DNA of 64,000 bases, taken from positions 104,045 to 168,044 of the forward strand of contig NZ_AZUY01000009.1 in assembly GCF_000513935.1 (NCBI RefSeq), in the 5' to 3' direction. Under the pieces are notes generated by a model, which saw nothing but the letters and a program-made list of their open reading frames with translations, had not been told where the DNA came from and searched no databases. This document shows, one piece after another, positions 19,280 to 27,617 of the stretch (position 1 is its first letter; every line of letters starts with the position of its first letter). This DNA comes from Mesorhizobium sp. WSM3626 (lineage in GTDB: Bacteria > Pseudomonadota > Alphaproteobacteria > Rhizobiales > Rhizobiaceae). Made by a program: the position numbers and the translations under genes.

Positions 19280-19453
19280 GCACTTGATCCTGTTTCTTCA
19301 GCCTGTCCGGAAGGCAGTTGCTGCCGCACCATCTATTGTTCCAATGCCGCTTGTGCAATGGCAGAAGGGCAATCAGGATGTCGCGACCAAACCGGCATCG
19401 AAGCGCCCGCAAAGAGCGGACGTCGCGGTTTTTGCCTATCTGGAGCCTTCGCC

Positions 19454-19864
19454 ATGACGCCTTTCCATCTTGCCTTTCCGGTTCGTGATCTCGATGAAAC
19501 CCGAACTTTCTATGGCGAGGTGCTGGGCTGCGCGATCGGCCGCTCGTCGGCGACCTGGGTCGATTTCGACCTTTACGGCCACCAGATGTCGGCGCATCTG
19601 CGCCCCGCGCAAGCCGCCAGTGACGGCAAGGTCGACGGTATCACCGTACCGATCCCGCATTTTGGCGCTGTGCTCTTGATGGACGACTGGCAGCGCCTTG
19701 CCACTCGGCTGGAAGCGCGCGACGACATAGACTGGCTGGAGCGGCCAATGGTGCGTTTCAAGGGCGAGCCCGGCGAACAGGCGACATTGTTTATCCGCGA
19801 CCCCTCGGGCAACGCCCTGGAATTCAAGGGCTTTCGCTCGATCGAGCAGGTTTTCGCGCATTGA
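19454..19864 (+). CDS. VOC (glyoxalase/bleomycin resistance) superfamily protein
   Basis: Product of 136 aa from ATG 19454, chosen because it opens at the first conserved strand ([24 protein letters not shown]). The last strand ends [15 protein letters not shown], and Glu there is the usual metal ligand position. The fold is two beta-alpha-beta-beta-beta modules. Substrate unknown; the family covers glyoxalases, dioxygenases and drug-binding proteins. It is convergent with epmA and divergent from pmbA. Confidence 0.88.
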   Translation: MTPFHLAFPVRDLDETRTFYGEVLGCAIGRSSATWVDFDLYGHQMSAHLRPAQAASDGKVDGITVPIPHFGAVLLMDDWQRLATRLEARDDIDWLERPMVRFKGEPGEQATLFIRDPSGNALEFKGFRSIEQVFAH

Positions 19865-19889
19865 AGTCAGAGGGGCAGCAGCCTGTCGT

Positions 19890-20936
19890 TCAAGATGCCG
19901 CGACCGGCGTCCAGATCACGTCCTCGATCTTGTGCGCGCCGGTCGCCAGCATCACCAGGCGGTCGAAGCCGAGCGCGACGCCGCTGGCCTGCGGCATGAT
20001 GGCAAGGGCGGCGAGAAAATCCTCGTCCAGCGGGTAGCGCTCACCATAGACGCGCTCTTTCTCGTCCATCTCGATGATGAAGCGCCGGCGCTGCTCGGCT
20101 GCGTCGGTCAACTCGCCAAAGCCGTTGGCGAGCTCGACGCCGCAGCAATAGAGCTCGAAACGTTCGGCGACGCGTGGATCTCCGGGGCCCGGCCGGGCGA
20201 GTGCCGCCTCGGCGACCGGATATTCGCACAGGATGGTCGCCCGCCCCTGCCCGAGAAGCGGCTCGATCTTTTCCACCATCACGCGGCTGAACAAATCCGC
20301 CCAGCTGTCGTCGGGCGCGGTGCGCAAGCCGGCCTGGATCAGTGCGGCATGAAGCGCGTCCCGGTCCGTGCCGCCATCGACGGCGACCGTGGCCAGCAGA
20401 TCGATGCCGGCATGGCGGCTGAAGGCATCCGCCACGGTCAACCGCTCCGGTTCGGCAAACGGATCGCAGTCGCGGCCCCGGAAAGAAAAGCGCGCGGCTC
20501 CTGCCCTCGTCGCGGCCAACGCCAGCAGCGCTGCGCAATCGCGCATCAGGCTCTCATAGGTCTCGCCCACCCGGTACCATTCGAGCATGGTGAATTCGGA
20601 ATGATGCAAGGGGCCGCGCTCACGATTGCGGTAGACCGGACCCAGGCTGAAAATGCGCTGTTCGCCCGCGGCGAGCAGCTTCTTGCAGGCGAATTCCGGC
20701 GAGGTGTGGAGATAAAGCGGCGAGCGGATGCCATCCGATCCGACCGCTTCCGTGGCGAAAGCCGCCAGATGCGCCTCGTTGCCGGGCGAGACCTGCAGCG
20801 CGGCTGTCTCCACCTCGATGAAGTCGTTGCGGGCGAACCAGTCGCGCAAGGCAGCCGTCAGCCCGTTGCGCAGCATCAGGCGCGGACGGCGGTCGGCATG
20901 GACATGCGGCGTCCACCAGGGCGACGCGGCGGTCAT
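19890..20936 (-). CDS. epmA: Elongation factor P--(R)-beta-lysine ligase
   Basis: EpmA is a truncated class II lysyl-tRNA synthetase that lacks the tRNA anticodon-binding domain and attaches (R)-beta-lysine to EF-P. Product of 348 aa, the expected size. Motif 2 is seen as [20 protein letters not shown] followed by TMLEWYRVG, and motif 3 as [12 protein letters not shown]. It is divergent from efp, its substrate gene, 198 nt away. No epmB (lysine 2,3-aminomutase) is seen in the window. Confidence 0.96.
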   Translation of the reverse strand: MTAASPWWTPHVHADRRPRLMLRNGLTAALRDWFARNDFIEVETAALQVSPGNEAHLAAFATEAVGSDGIRSPLYLHTSPEFACKKLLAAGEQRIFSLGPVYRNRERGPLHHSEFTMLEWYRVGETYESLMRDCAALLALAATRAGAARFSFRGRDCDPFAEPERLTVADAFSRHAGIDLLATVAVDGGTDRDALHAALIQAGLRTAPDDSWADLFSRVMVEKIEPLLGQGRATILCEYPVAEAALARPGPGDPRVAERFELYCCGVELANGFGELTDAAEQRRRFIIEMDEKERVYGERYPLDEDFLAALAIMPQASGVALGFDRLVMLATGAHKIEDVIWTPVAAS

Positions 20937-20960
20937 GAGCGGATTGAAGGCATGCAGGTG

Positions 20961-21034
20961 CGCCCCATGTCAGTTCGCCCCATGTCGGTTCGCCCCAGGC
21001 CAGTTCGCCCCAGGCCAGTTCGCCCAGGCCAGTT
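20961..21034. repeat. 15-bp tandem repeat, five copies, between epmA and efp
   Basis: Consensus CGCCCCAKGYCAGTT. Copies start at 20961, 20976, 20991 and 21006, with a fifth, 14-nt copy at 21021 (one C lost). The first two have ATGT where the later ones have AGGC, so the array probably grew by slippage. It lies in the divergent epmA/efp promoter region. The 15-nt period is a multiple of three, so it is open in several frames, but no gene is supported. Confidence 0.9.
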
Positions 21035-21134
21035 CGCATTGAGGGGCTGGCGGTTCGCGCCAAGATGCGCTAGGCCCCCATCCAGCGCCGCACAAGCCGG
21101 CAAACGCCAGTCAACTCTCGCAGGATTTAAAACC

Positions 21135-21704
21135 GTGGTGAAAGTCATCGCCAGTTCGCTCCGCAAAGGCAATGTCGTCGACAAGGACGGCAAGCTTTAT
21201 GTGATCCTCTTTGCCGAAAACATCCACCCAGGCAAGGGCACGCCCGTGACGCAGCTCGACATGCGGCGTATCGGCGACGGGGTGAAGGTGTCGGAGCGCT
21301 ACCGGACCACCGAACAGGTGGAGCGCGCCTATGTCGAGGAGCGCGAGCACACCTTCCTCTACGCCGACGGCGAAGGCTATCACTTCATGAATCCGGAAAC
21401 CTACGACCAGGTGGCGGTGTCGGAAGCCGTGGTCGGTGACGCGGCACCTTATCTGAAGGAAGGCATGCCGGTGCAGGTGTCACAGTTCAACGGCATCGCG
21501 ATCTCCCTGGTGCTACCGCAGCGCGCCACCTTCGAAGTGGTCGAGACCGAGCCGACGACCAAGGGCCAGACGGCATCGTCCTCCTACAAGCCGGCCGTGC
21601 TCTCCAACGGCGTGCGCACCACCGTGCCGCCCCACATCGCGCCCGGCACCCGCGTGGTGGTGATGACGGCCGATGGGTCCTATGTGGAGCGAGCGAAGGA
21701 CTGA
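21135..21704 (+). CDS. efp: Elongation factor P
   Basis: EF-P relieves ribosome stalling at polyproline stretches. Product of 189 aa. The N-terminal KOW domain has HPGKGTP with Lys34, the residue modified by EpmA. Two OB domains follow, and [36 protein letters not shown] split below 20 residues are the family signature near the third domain. A GTG start at 21135 gives the normal length. Coding-looking sequence in frame upstream is antisense to epmA and not translated. Confidence 0.97.
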   Translation: MVKVIASSLRKGNVVDKDGKLYVILFAENIHPGKGTPVTQLDMRRIGDGVKVSERYRTTEQVERAYVEEREHTFLYADGEGYHFMNPETYDQVAVSEAVVGDAAPYLKEGMPVQVSQFNGIAISLVLPQRATFEVVETEPTTKGQTASSSYKPAVLSNGVRTTVPPHIAPGTRVVVMTADGSYVERAKD

Positions 21705-22085
21705 GGGGGACCGGCCCTTCCAGTCCAAGAGGCTTACCAACAAAGCTCTTCTGCAAATAGGCGGACGACTTCTCGCGCCAGTTGGATAGACGGGCGCCGA
21801 AGCCTTGGCATGCGCTGACCGCTGTGCCGCGTTTCGATTGGAATAGTCGGCGTGTACTAAGTTCACAGCACACGAAGCGGTAATTCCTCACGTTCGCAGA
21901 GCTGATCCAGGATGAGCAACAGACTGACCTCATGGACGCGATGTAGGAGCAAGCTCTTTGTGAATCTGATGGTACGGCAGCAACGCCTCCGGATCGAATA
22001 ATTTGATCGACGAAATTACAAATCGTCTAACGAAGTAATCCCGACTTCGATTCACCCTATTCCTTCCCTTCAGTTGACTCCTTCG

Positions 22086-22102
22086 ACAATTGGCTGAATT
22101 GT
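22086..22102. promoter_or_regulatory. Inverted repeat in the restriction-modification promoter region
   Basis: ACAATT-GGCTG-AATTGT is a perfect 6-bp inverted repeat with a 5-nt spacer, 48 nt before the ATG at 22150. A TATCAT at 22103-22108 just downstream is a possible -10 element with a weak TTCGAC at 22082-22087. The repeat would overlap the promoter spacer, as expected of an operator. The binding protein is unknown. Confidence 0.45.
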
Positions 22103-22110
22103 TATCATTC

Positions 22111-22128
22111 CCGCCTAAATAAAGGCGG
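22111..22128 (+). promoter_or_regulatory. Leader hairpin before the restriction-modification gene
   Basis: CCGCCT-AAATAA-AGGCGG forms a perfect 6-bp stem with a 6-nt loop. It ends 21 nt before the ATG, just before the ribosome-binding site GAGGGGAG, and is not followed by a U run, so a translational or DNA-operator role is likelier than termination. Confidence 0.45.
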
Positions 22129-22149
22129 TGGGTAGAGGGGAGTTGCGTC

Positions 22150-25100
22150 ATGAGTTCGGGTGTTGGTGCGCTCGCGCCAATGATGACGCCTGTTGCGTTC
22201 ATCAAGAAGTGGAAAAAAGTCTCGCTGACTGAGCGCCAGACAGCCCAGGAACACTTCATCGATCTTTGTGCACTCCTCGGTCATCCAACGCCAACCGAGG
22301 AAGACCCCAAGGGTCAGTTTTTTGCTTTCGAGAAGGGCGCGAACAAAGTGGCGGGTGGGCGCGGCTTCGCCGACGTTTGGAAAAAAGGCCACTTTGCCTG
22401 GGAGTACAAGCGTAAGAACGGCAATCTCGACGACGCCCTCCTGCAACTTGTCCGCTACGCACCGGCTCTACAAAGTCCACCGCTGCAGGTGGTTTGCGAC
22501 ATCGAGCGTTTCCGTATCCACACGGCATGGACGAATACGGTCCCGGTAACCTACGAGATCACGCTTGACGACCTGGCCGAGCCAGCCCCACGCGAAATTC
22601 TGCACAATGTCTTCTATGACCCCGAAAAACTGAAGCCGACCAAAACGCGTGCCGCCGTGACCGCAGAGGCGGCGGATAAGTTCTCGACGATCGCGTTACG
22701 CTTGCAAGGGCGAGGCACAGCCGACGAGATCGCCCATTTCGTCAATCAGCTCGTGTTTTGCTTCTTCGCCCAAAGTGTGAGGTTGCTACCGGATGCGTTG
22801 TTTGCGAAATTATTGAGGCGCTCTTCCCAAAACCCGGAGAGGGCAAGCGGTTACCTCGGCAAGCTCTTCGAAGCGATGGAACGTGGTGGCGAATTCGACC
22901 TCACCGAAATTGCTTGGTTCAACGGTGGTCTTTTCGACGGCCGTCGCGCACTGCCGCTCGATGAAGGTGATATCGGGCTGCTGATAGCAGCCGATAGTCT
23001 TGACTGGAGCTTGATCGACCCGACCATTTTCGGAACGCTGTTCGAACGCTTTCTTGACCCGGACAAGAGAGCACAGATCGGTGCGCACTACACTGACACC
23101 GACAAGATCATGAAGCTCGTAGATCCCGTTATTCTAAGACCGCTTCGTGCAGAATGGGAGGCCGCCAAACAGCAGATCGCAGCGCTCTTAAATGGCGAAC
23201 TTGGCCCACCAATGCGCAAGAAGCCGCATCGGCGCATGACTCGAGAGGAAGCGGCGCAGGAAATTCGCTCCCAATTCCTGGAACGCCTGCGCAACTTGCG
23301 CATTCTCGATCCGGCATGCGGATCGGGAAATTTTCTTTATCTTGCCCTGCAGGGTGTCAAGGACATCGAAAACAGAGCCAATCTCGAATGCGAAATTCTG
23401 GGCCTTAGTCCGCAACTGCCGCTCGTCGGCCCGGAAATCCTTCGTGGAATCGAGATCAACACACCAGCGGCTGAGCTTGCTCGCACTACAATTTGGATAG
23501 GCGATATCCAGTGGCAATTGCGAAACGGCATCCGGTCGAAATCAATTCCGATCCTGCGCAAGCTTAAAGCAATCGAAAAGGGCGATGCGCTCGTCAAACC
23601 TGTGTCGTCTCCTCTCCATGATCAGAAAGACGCGCCGGAGAATAGCAACCTGCAAAGCGCGGCAACCGGCTCAAAATTCATCGAGACTGATTGGCCTGAG
23701 GCAGAATTCGTCGTCGGAAACCCTCCATTCCTCGGCATACGGCTAATGCGCCACGGTTTGGGAGACGAAACCGTGGATCGTCTGTTCGATGTTTATGATG
23801 GCCGCGTTTCGCGAGAAGCCGACCTCGTCTGTTATTGGTTTGAAAAAGCCCGCGCCGCCTTGAAATCCGGCCATTCACAACGAGTCGGGCTTGTCGCTAC
23901 AAATTCAATTCGTGGAGGTGCCAACCGAAAGGTCCTTGATAAGATCGCTGCAGAGAACCGTATTTTTGAAGCCTGGAGCGATGAACCTTGGATTGTCGAC
24001 GGTGCGGATGTTCGGGTCTCACTTATATGCTTCGGTCATGGTGAGGATACATTACGGCTCGATGGCAATGATGTCGCGGAAATCAATTCGGACCTTACGG
24101 CCGGAACAACGAACCTTACCCGTGCGCACAGACTCACGGAAAATCTCAGCGTTGCATTTATGGGAGATACAAAGGGCGGCGCTTTCGACATCCCAGGTAG
24201 GCTTGCGCGGGAGTGGTTGCAGCTTCCTCTGAATCCCAATGGCAAGCCAAATTCAGATGTGCTGCGCCCGTGGCGAAATGGAATGGATATGACGCGCCGT
24301 TCGAGAGACATGTGGATTATCGATTTCGGTTGGGAAATGTCTCAGCAGACGGCCTCGTTGTACGAGGGTCCGTTCGAACACATAAAGGAACACGTCCTGC
24401 CCGAGCGGGCCCAAAATAGGCGCGATGCATATCGCGACCGATGGTGGCGCCATGTTGAGCCGCGACCCGGCATGTGGCGGGCGCTGGAGGGACGAAACCG
24501 CGTTATCGTTACGCCCGAAGTTTCGCGGCATCGTGTCTTTACATGGCTATCAACGCTGATCGTTCCGGATCACAAGTTGCAGGTAATTGCACGTGACGAC
24601 GACACAACTTTCGGGATTTTGCTTTCCAATTGGCATCTAGTTTGGTCGCTGGGTGTGGGTTCGTGGCATGGTGTGGGCAATGATCCTCGCTATACGATAA
24701 GCTCCTGTTTCGAAACTTTCCCATTTCCAGAAGGCCTAACGCCAAACGTTCCCGCCAAGCGCTACGAGAACGACCCCAGAGCTGTGGCTATCGCTCAGGC
24801 GGCAACGCGGCTCGATGACCTCCGCAATGCATGGCTTAACCCAACCGATCTCGTTCGTATCGAGCCGGAAGTTGTTGCCGGCTATCCGGACCGCATTCTG
24901 CCCAGAGACGTGAGCGCGGAGGCGATCCTGCGCGAGCGGACTTTGACCAATCTATACAACCGGCGCCCGCAATGGCTTGTTGATGCGCATCGCGAACTCG
25001 ACGCAGCTGTTGCTACCGCCTATGGCTGGCCAACAGATATCTCGGAGGAAGACGCCTTAGCAAAGCTGCTTGAACTTAACTTTACTCGTGCCGCAGCTGT

Positions 25101-25284
25101 ACAGCGGACAAAAAAGACTCGGCGCAAGACGCCGGAGGAATTGCGTGCCCAGCCGCAATTGCTGTTGCCAATTCCCGGCAAGAAACGAAAGCAAGAGGAG
25201 CTTGCTCTGGACGAGCTTGAAAACGCACAGGAACGAGGGGCGGCTGTGACGGGACGCCCCAGCAGGAGACATCGAACCGCTTAA
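22150..25284 (+). CDS. MmeI-like (type IIL) restriction-modification enzyme
   Basis: Product of 1044 aa that appears to hold cleavage, methylation and DNA recognition in one chain. The N-terminal nuclease has Asp75-x9-Glu85-Tyr-Lys87 within GRGFADVWKKGHFAWEYK, the same spacing as the MmeI D-x9-ExK site. A helical linker follows. The N6-adenine methyltransferase has LDPACGSGNFLY (motif I, Asp387) and NPPF at 524-527 (motif IV). The C-terminal ~450 residues carry the target recognition domain, with a Lys-rich tail. It looks intact. Base composition is lower in GC than the neighbours and codon use is less biased, which suggests horizontal acquisition. The recognition sequence cannot be predicted. 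Confidence 0.92.
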   Translation: MSSGVGALAPMMTPVAFIKKWKKVSLTERQTAQEHFIDLCALLGHPTPTEEDPKGQFFAFEKGANKVAGGRGFADVWKKGHFAWEYKRKNGNLDDALLQLVRYAPALQSPPLQVVCDIERFRIHTAWTNTVPVTYEITLDDLAEPAPREILHNVFYDPEKLKPTKTRAAVTAEAADKFSTIALRLQGRGTADEIAHFVNQLVFCFFAQSVRLLPDALFAKLLRRSSQNPERASGYLGKLFEAMERGGEFDLTEIAWFNGGLFDGRRALPLDEGDIGLLIAADSLDWSLIDPTIFGTLFERFLDPDKRAQIGAHYTDTDKIMKLVDPVILRPLRAEWEAAKQQIAALLNGELGPPMRKKPHRRMTREEAAQEIRSQFLERLRNLRILDPACGSGNFLYLALQGVKDIENRANLECEILGLSPQLPLVGPEILRGIEINTPAAELARTTIWIGDIQWQLRNGIRSKSIPILRKLKAIEKGDALVKPVSSPLHDQKDAPENSNLQSAATGSKFIETDWPEAEFVVGNPPFLGIRLMRHGLGDETVDRLFDVYDGRVSREADLVCYWFEKARAALKSGHSQRVGLVATNSIRGGANRKVLDKIAAENRIFEAWSDEPWIVDGADVRVSLICFGHGEDTLRLDGNDVAEINSDLTAGTTNLTRAHRLTENLSVAFMGDTKGGAFDIPGRLAREWLQLPLNPNGKPNSDVLRPWRNGMDMTRRSRDMWIIDFGWEMSQQTASLYEGPFEHIKEHVLPERAQNRRDAYRDRWWRHVEPRPGMWRALEGRNRVIVTPEVSRHRVFTWLSTLIVPDHKLQVIARDDDTTFGILLSNWHLVWSLGVGSWHGVGNDPRYTISSCFETFPFPEGLTPNVPAKRYENDPRAVAIAQAATRLDDLRNAWLNPTDLVRIEPEVVAGYPDRILPRDVSAEAILRERTLTNLYNRRPQWLVDAHRELDAAVATAYGWPTDISEEDALAKLLELNFTRAAAVQRTKKTRRKTPEELRAQPQLLLPIPGKKRKQEELALDELENAQERGAAVTGRPSRRHRTA

Positions 25285-25356
25285 CACCGATGTTGAGCGC
25301 TTAGTCCAGATCGCAGAAAACCTTCCCCGCCATGTTGGCTATCGACGCGGCGAGCT

Positions 25357-26220
25357 TCACCCAGTCACCCGCTTCCCGCGTTTGTCCTTCCCGCCCCGCG
25401 CCTCCATCACACTCGCCACCTCCCGCTTCAGCCGATCCTTGATTTCAACGGTCTCCTTCATCAAGGCATCGATCTTCAGGAAATCGAGCACCCGGTATTT
25501 GGACACCGCCGGGCGGACCAGTATATCGGGCTGGCATTGGTTCAGCTTGTTGGCGATGATCGACTGCATCATCAGCTGCGTGGCGCCGAACATCAGGTCG
25601 ACGGAGGTCGGCTGTTTGCGGTCGGCCTCTTCCGGCGCGCCGACCACGTCGACGCCGATGATGATGTCGGCATCCTTCTCGATCAGATCGAAGGGCACGG
25701 GGTTGTAGATGCCGCCGTCGATCAGCAGTCTGCCGTCACGCATCACCGGGCGGAAGACGGCGGGGATGGCGGCCGAGGCGGCAAGGGCCGAGTGCAGGTC
25801 GCCATCGTCGAACACGGCGAGCTTATGGCCGAAATAGTCCGTCGCTGTCACCTTCAGCGGGATTTTCAATTCGGCGAAGGTTTCGGGAATGGCTTCGGGC
25901 AAAAAGGCCTTGAGGATGCGCTCGACATTGAACTGGCTGACCCGGATGCCATTTTGCATGGCTTCCGCGATCGTGCCTGGCCGTGCCCGCCACATGCGGC
26001 TCGCCACCTGGGCGCGCCGGCCGAGGATCGAGCGGGCATAGTCGTGCATGTCCTTGCCGGTCATGCCCGAGGCCATGCCGGCGCCCATGACGGCGCCGAT
26101 CGAGGAGCCGGCTATCGCCACCGGCTTGATGCCGAGTTCGTTTAGCGCCTCGATGACATGGATATGCGCCAGGCCGCGCGCGCCGCCGCCGCCGAAAGCT
26201 ATGCCGAAAGTCGGGCTCAT
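25357..26220 (-). CDS. Patatin-like phospholipase (RssA-like)
   Basis: Product of 287 aa. It has the oxyanion-hole motif GGGGARG at the N-terminus, the nucleophile elbow GSSIG and the catalytic Asp in DGGIYNP, so the Ser-Asp dyad is complete. Members hydrolyse acyl esters of phospholipids; rssA-type proteins in bacteria have poorly known roles. Its ATG overlaps the stop of the upstream M16 gene by 4 nt, so it is the third gene of a peptidase-peptidase-patatin operon. The C-terminus is Lys/Arg-rich. Confidence 0.92.
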   Translation of the reverse strand: MSPTFGIAFGGGGARGLAHIHVIEALNELGIKPVAIAGSSIGAVMGAGMASGMTGKDMHDYARSILGRRAQVASRMWRARPGTIAEAMQNGIRVSQFNVERILKAFLPEAIPETFAELKIPLKVTATDYFGHKLAVFDDGDLHSALAASAAIPAVFRPVMRDGRLLIDGGIYNPVPFDLIEKDADIIIGVDVVGAPEEADRKQPTSVDLMFGATQLMMQSIIANKLNQCQPDILVRPAVSKYRVLDFLKIDALMKETVEIKDRLKREVASVMEARGGKDKRGKRVTG

Positions 26221-27617
26221 CCCTTGCCGGCTCCCGCCAGCGGCGGTCCGACCACCATGATGGTCGGCTCGGCGGTCAGCAGCTTCTTCGCCGCCGCCTT
26301 GACCTGATCGAGCGTCACCGCGTTGATATAGCCGGTACGGCGCTGCATGTAGTCGATGCCGAGATCGTCGAGCTGCAACTCGACCAGCGTCGCGGCGATG
26401 GCACTCGACGAATCCAGATTGCTGATGGCATAGGCGCCGATCAGATATTTCTTGGTCGCCGCCAGTTCGGCCTCCGTCGGGCCGTCCTGCGCCAACCGCT
26501 TGACGACGTCGCGTACGATGCCGAGCGTCTCGGCGGCGCGGTCGGAACGCGTTCCGGTGGTGACGATCAGCGCGTCGGCGTGGTCCTGGTTTACCAGCGA
26601 GGAATTGACGCTGTAGGCCAGCCCGCGCTTTTCGCGCACCTCCTGGAACAGGCGCGAGGTAAAAGTGCCGCCGCCAAGGATTTCATTCATCAGCGCGGCC
26701 GGGAAGAAATCCGCCGACTTGCGCTTCACGCCTGGCCAGGCGAGCTGCAGCGAGGTCTGCGGCAGGTCGTAGTTGACCTCGATATGCTGCGCCAGCCTGG
26801 GCTCGATATCGGCGACAGGGGCGATCGCCTGGTTTGGCGGCAGATCGCCAAACACCATGTCGAGCTTCTTCTTCAGCGTCTCGGCATCGATGGCGCCGAC
26901 CACGGCGACATGCAGGCCGCCGCGCGCGAACACCGCCTTGTGCAGGGCCTCAAGGTCGGCCTGCGTGATGGCGGCGATGCTCTGCCTGGTGCCCTGATCG
27001 GAGCGCGAATAGGGGTGGTCGCCATAGACGGCGCGCGCCCATCGATTCTGCGCCACCGTGTCCGGGTCGTTCTCGTTGGCGATGATGCCGGACAGGACCT
27101 GGGCGCGGATGCGATCGATCGGCGCCTGGTCGAAGCGCGGCTCATTGACCGCCAGCCGCAACAGGTCGAAGGCTTCGTCGCGCTGTTCGGCCAGCATGCG
27201 CATGGAGCCGTAGATGCCGTCGCGGGTCGCGTCAAAGCTCATTTCGGCGCCGGCGTCGAGCTTGATCTGGAAGGCTTCCGAATCGAGCGGGCCGGCGCCC
27301 TCATCGAACAGGCCGGTCATCAGATTGGCCAGGCCTTCCTTCCCCACCGGATCCTGCGTCGAGCCGCCGCCGAAGACGAAACGGACGGCGACAACCGGCA
27401 CGGAATAGTCCTCCACCAGCCAGGCCGTGACGCCCTTCGGCGAGGTGACGGACTGGATGTCCATGGCGTGGGCGGCAAGCGCCGGCAGGATTAGGAAGAG
27501 GATGGAGAGGAATAGGGTTGCGATGGCATGCAGGGCCTTCCCTTCTCCCCTCGCAAGGGGAGAAGGGGGAGCCTCGCGGGGAGAAGTCAACGCGCCGCTA
27601 AACTCGTTCATCATCAT
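26217..27617 (-). CDS. M16-family peptidase, non-catalytic type subunit
   Basis: Product of 466 aa. The position where M16 enzymes carry HxxEH reads LMTGLFDEGAG, so the zinc site is missing. The C-terminal half keeps RLFQEVREKRGLAYSV, the Arg/Tyr motif of the partner subunit in two-subunit M16 peptidases. It is exported: LFLSILFLILPALAAHAMD is a signal peptide at residues ~33-52. The N-terminal 30 residues before it include SPLARGEGK, encoded by a palindromic repeat. The start (ATGATGATG at 27617) overlaps the upstream M16 stop by 1 nt. It probably pairs with the catalytic subunit in the periplasm. Confidence 0.9.
   Translation of the reverse strand: MMMNEFSGALTSPREAPPSPLARGEGKALHAIATLFLSILFLILPALAAHAMDIQSVTSPKGVTAWLVEDYSVPVVAVRFVFGGGSTQDPVGKEGLANLMTGLFDEGAGPLDSEAFQIKLDAGAEMSFDATRDGIYGSMRMLAEQRDEAFDLLRLAVNEPRFDQAPIDRIRAQVLSGIIANENDPDTVAQNRWARAVYGDHPYSRSDQGTRQSIAAITQADLEALHKAVFARGGLHVAVVGAIDAETLKKKLDMVFGDLPPNQAIAPVADIEPRLAQHIEVNYDLPQTSLQLAWPGVKRKSADFFPAALMNEILGGGTFTSRLFQEVREKRGLAYSVNSSLVNQDHADALIVTTGTRSDRAAETLGIVRDVVKRLAQDGPTEAELAATKKYLIGAYAISNLDSSSAIAATLVELQLDDLGIDYMQRRTGYINAVTLDQVKAAAKKLLTAEPTIMVVGPPLAGAGKG
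27541..27566. repeat. Palindromic repeat inside the N-terminal coding region of the M16 subunit
   Basis: CCTTCTCCCCT-CGCA-AGGGGAGAAGG is a perfect 11-bp stem with a 4-nt loop. Similar CTTCTCCCC...GGGGAGAAG palindromes are abundant between rhizobial genes. Here it falls within codons ahead of the signal peptide and is read as PSPLARGEGK. A second partial arm, GCGGGGAGAAG, follows at 27576-27586. Confidence 0.75.

Larger units (their letters stand above)
21705..22149. other. Gene-free, lower-GC stretch upstream of the restriction-modification gene
   Basis: No supported gene. The stretch is visibly richer in A+T than its surroundings, especially from 21960, and reads as the left flank of an acquired segment. 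No tRNA, integrase remnant or clear target duplication was found on comparing it with the right flank (25285-25356). The last 65 nt hold two inverted repeats listed separately and a GAGGGGAG ribosome-binding site at 22135-22142. Confidence 0.6.

Noticed and set aside
20961-21034. Possible CRISPR array
   Set aside because: Units are 15 bp and directly abut each other, without spacers, and no cas genes are nearby.
19932-21130. Large N-terminal extension of efp
   Set aside because: The extension is antisense to epmA and contains the tandem repeat; EF-P is complete from 21135.
21930-22446. Minus-strand frames upstream of and within the restriction gene as a controller protein
   Set aside because: Translations show no helix-turn-helix pattern and overlap the coding start of the enzyme.
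23088-23600. Broken or split methyltransferase
   Set aside because: The 1044-codon frame is continuous, with motifs I and IV in the right order, so no frameshift is needed.
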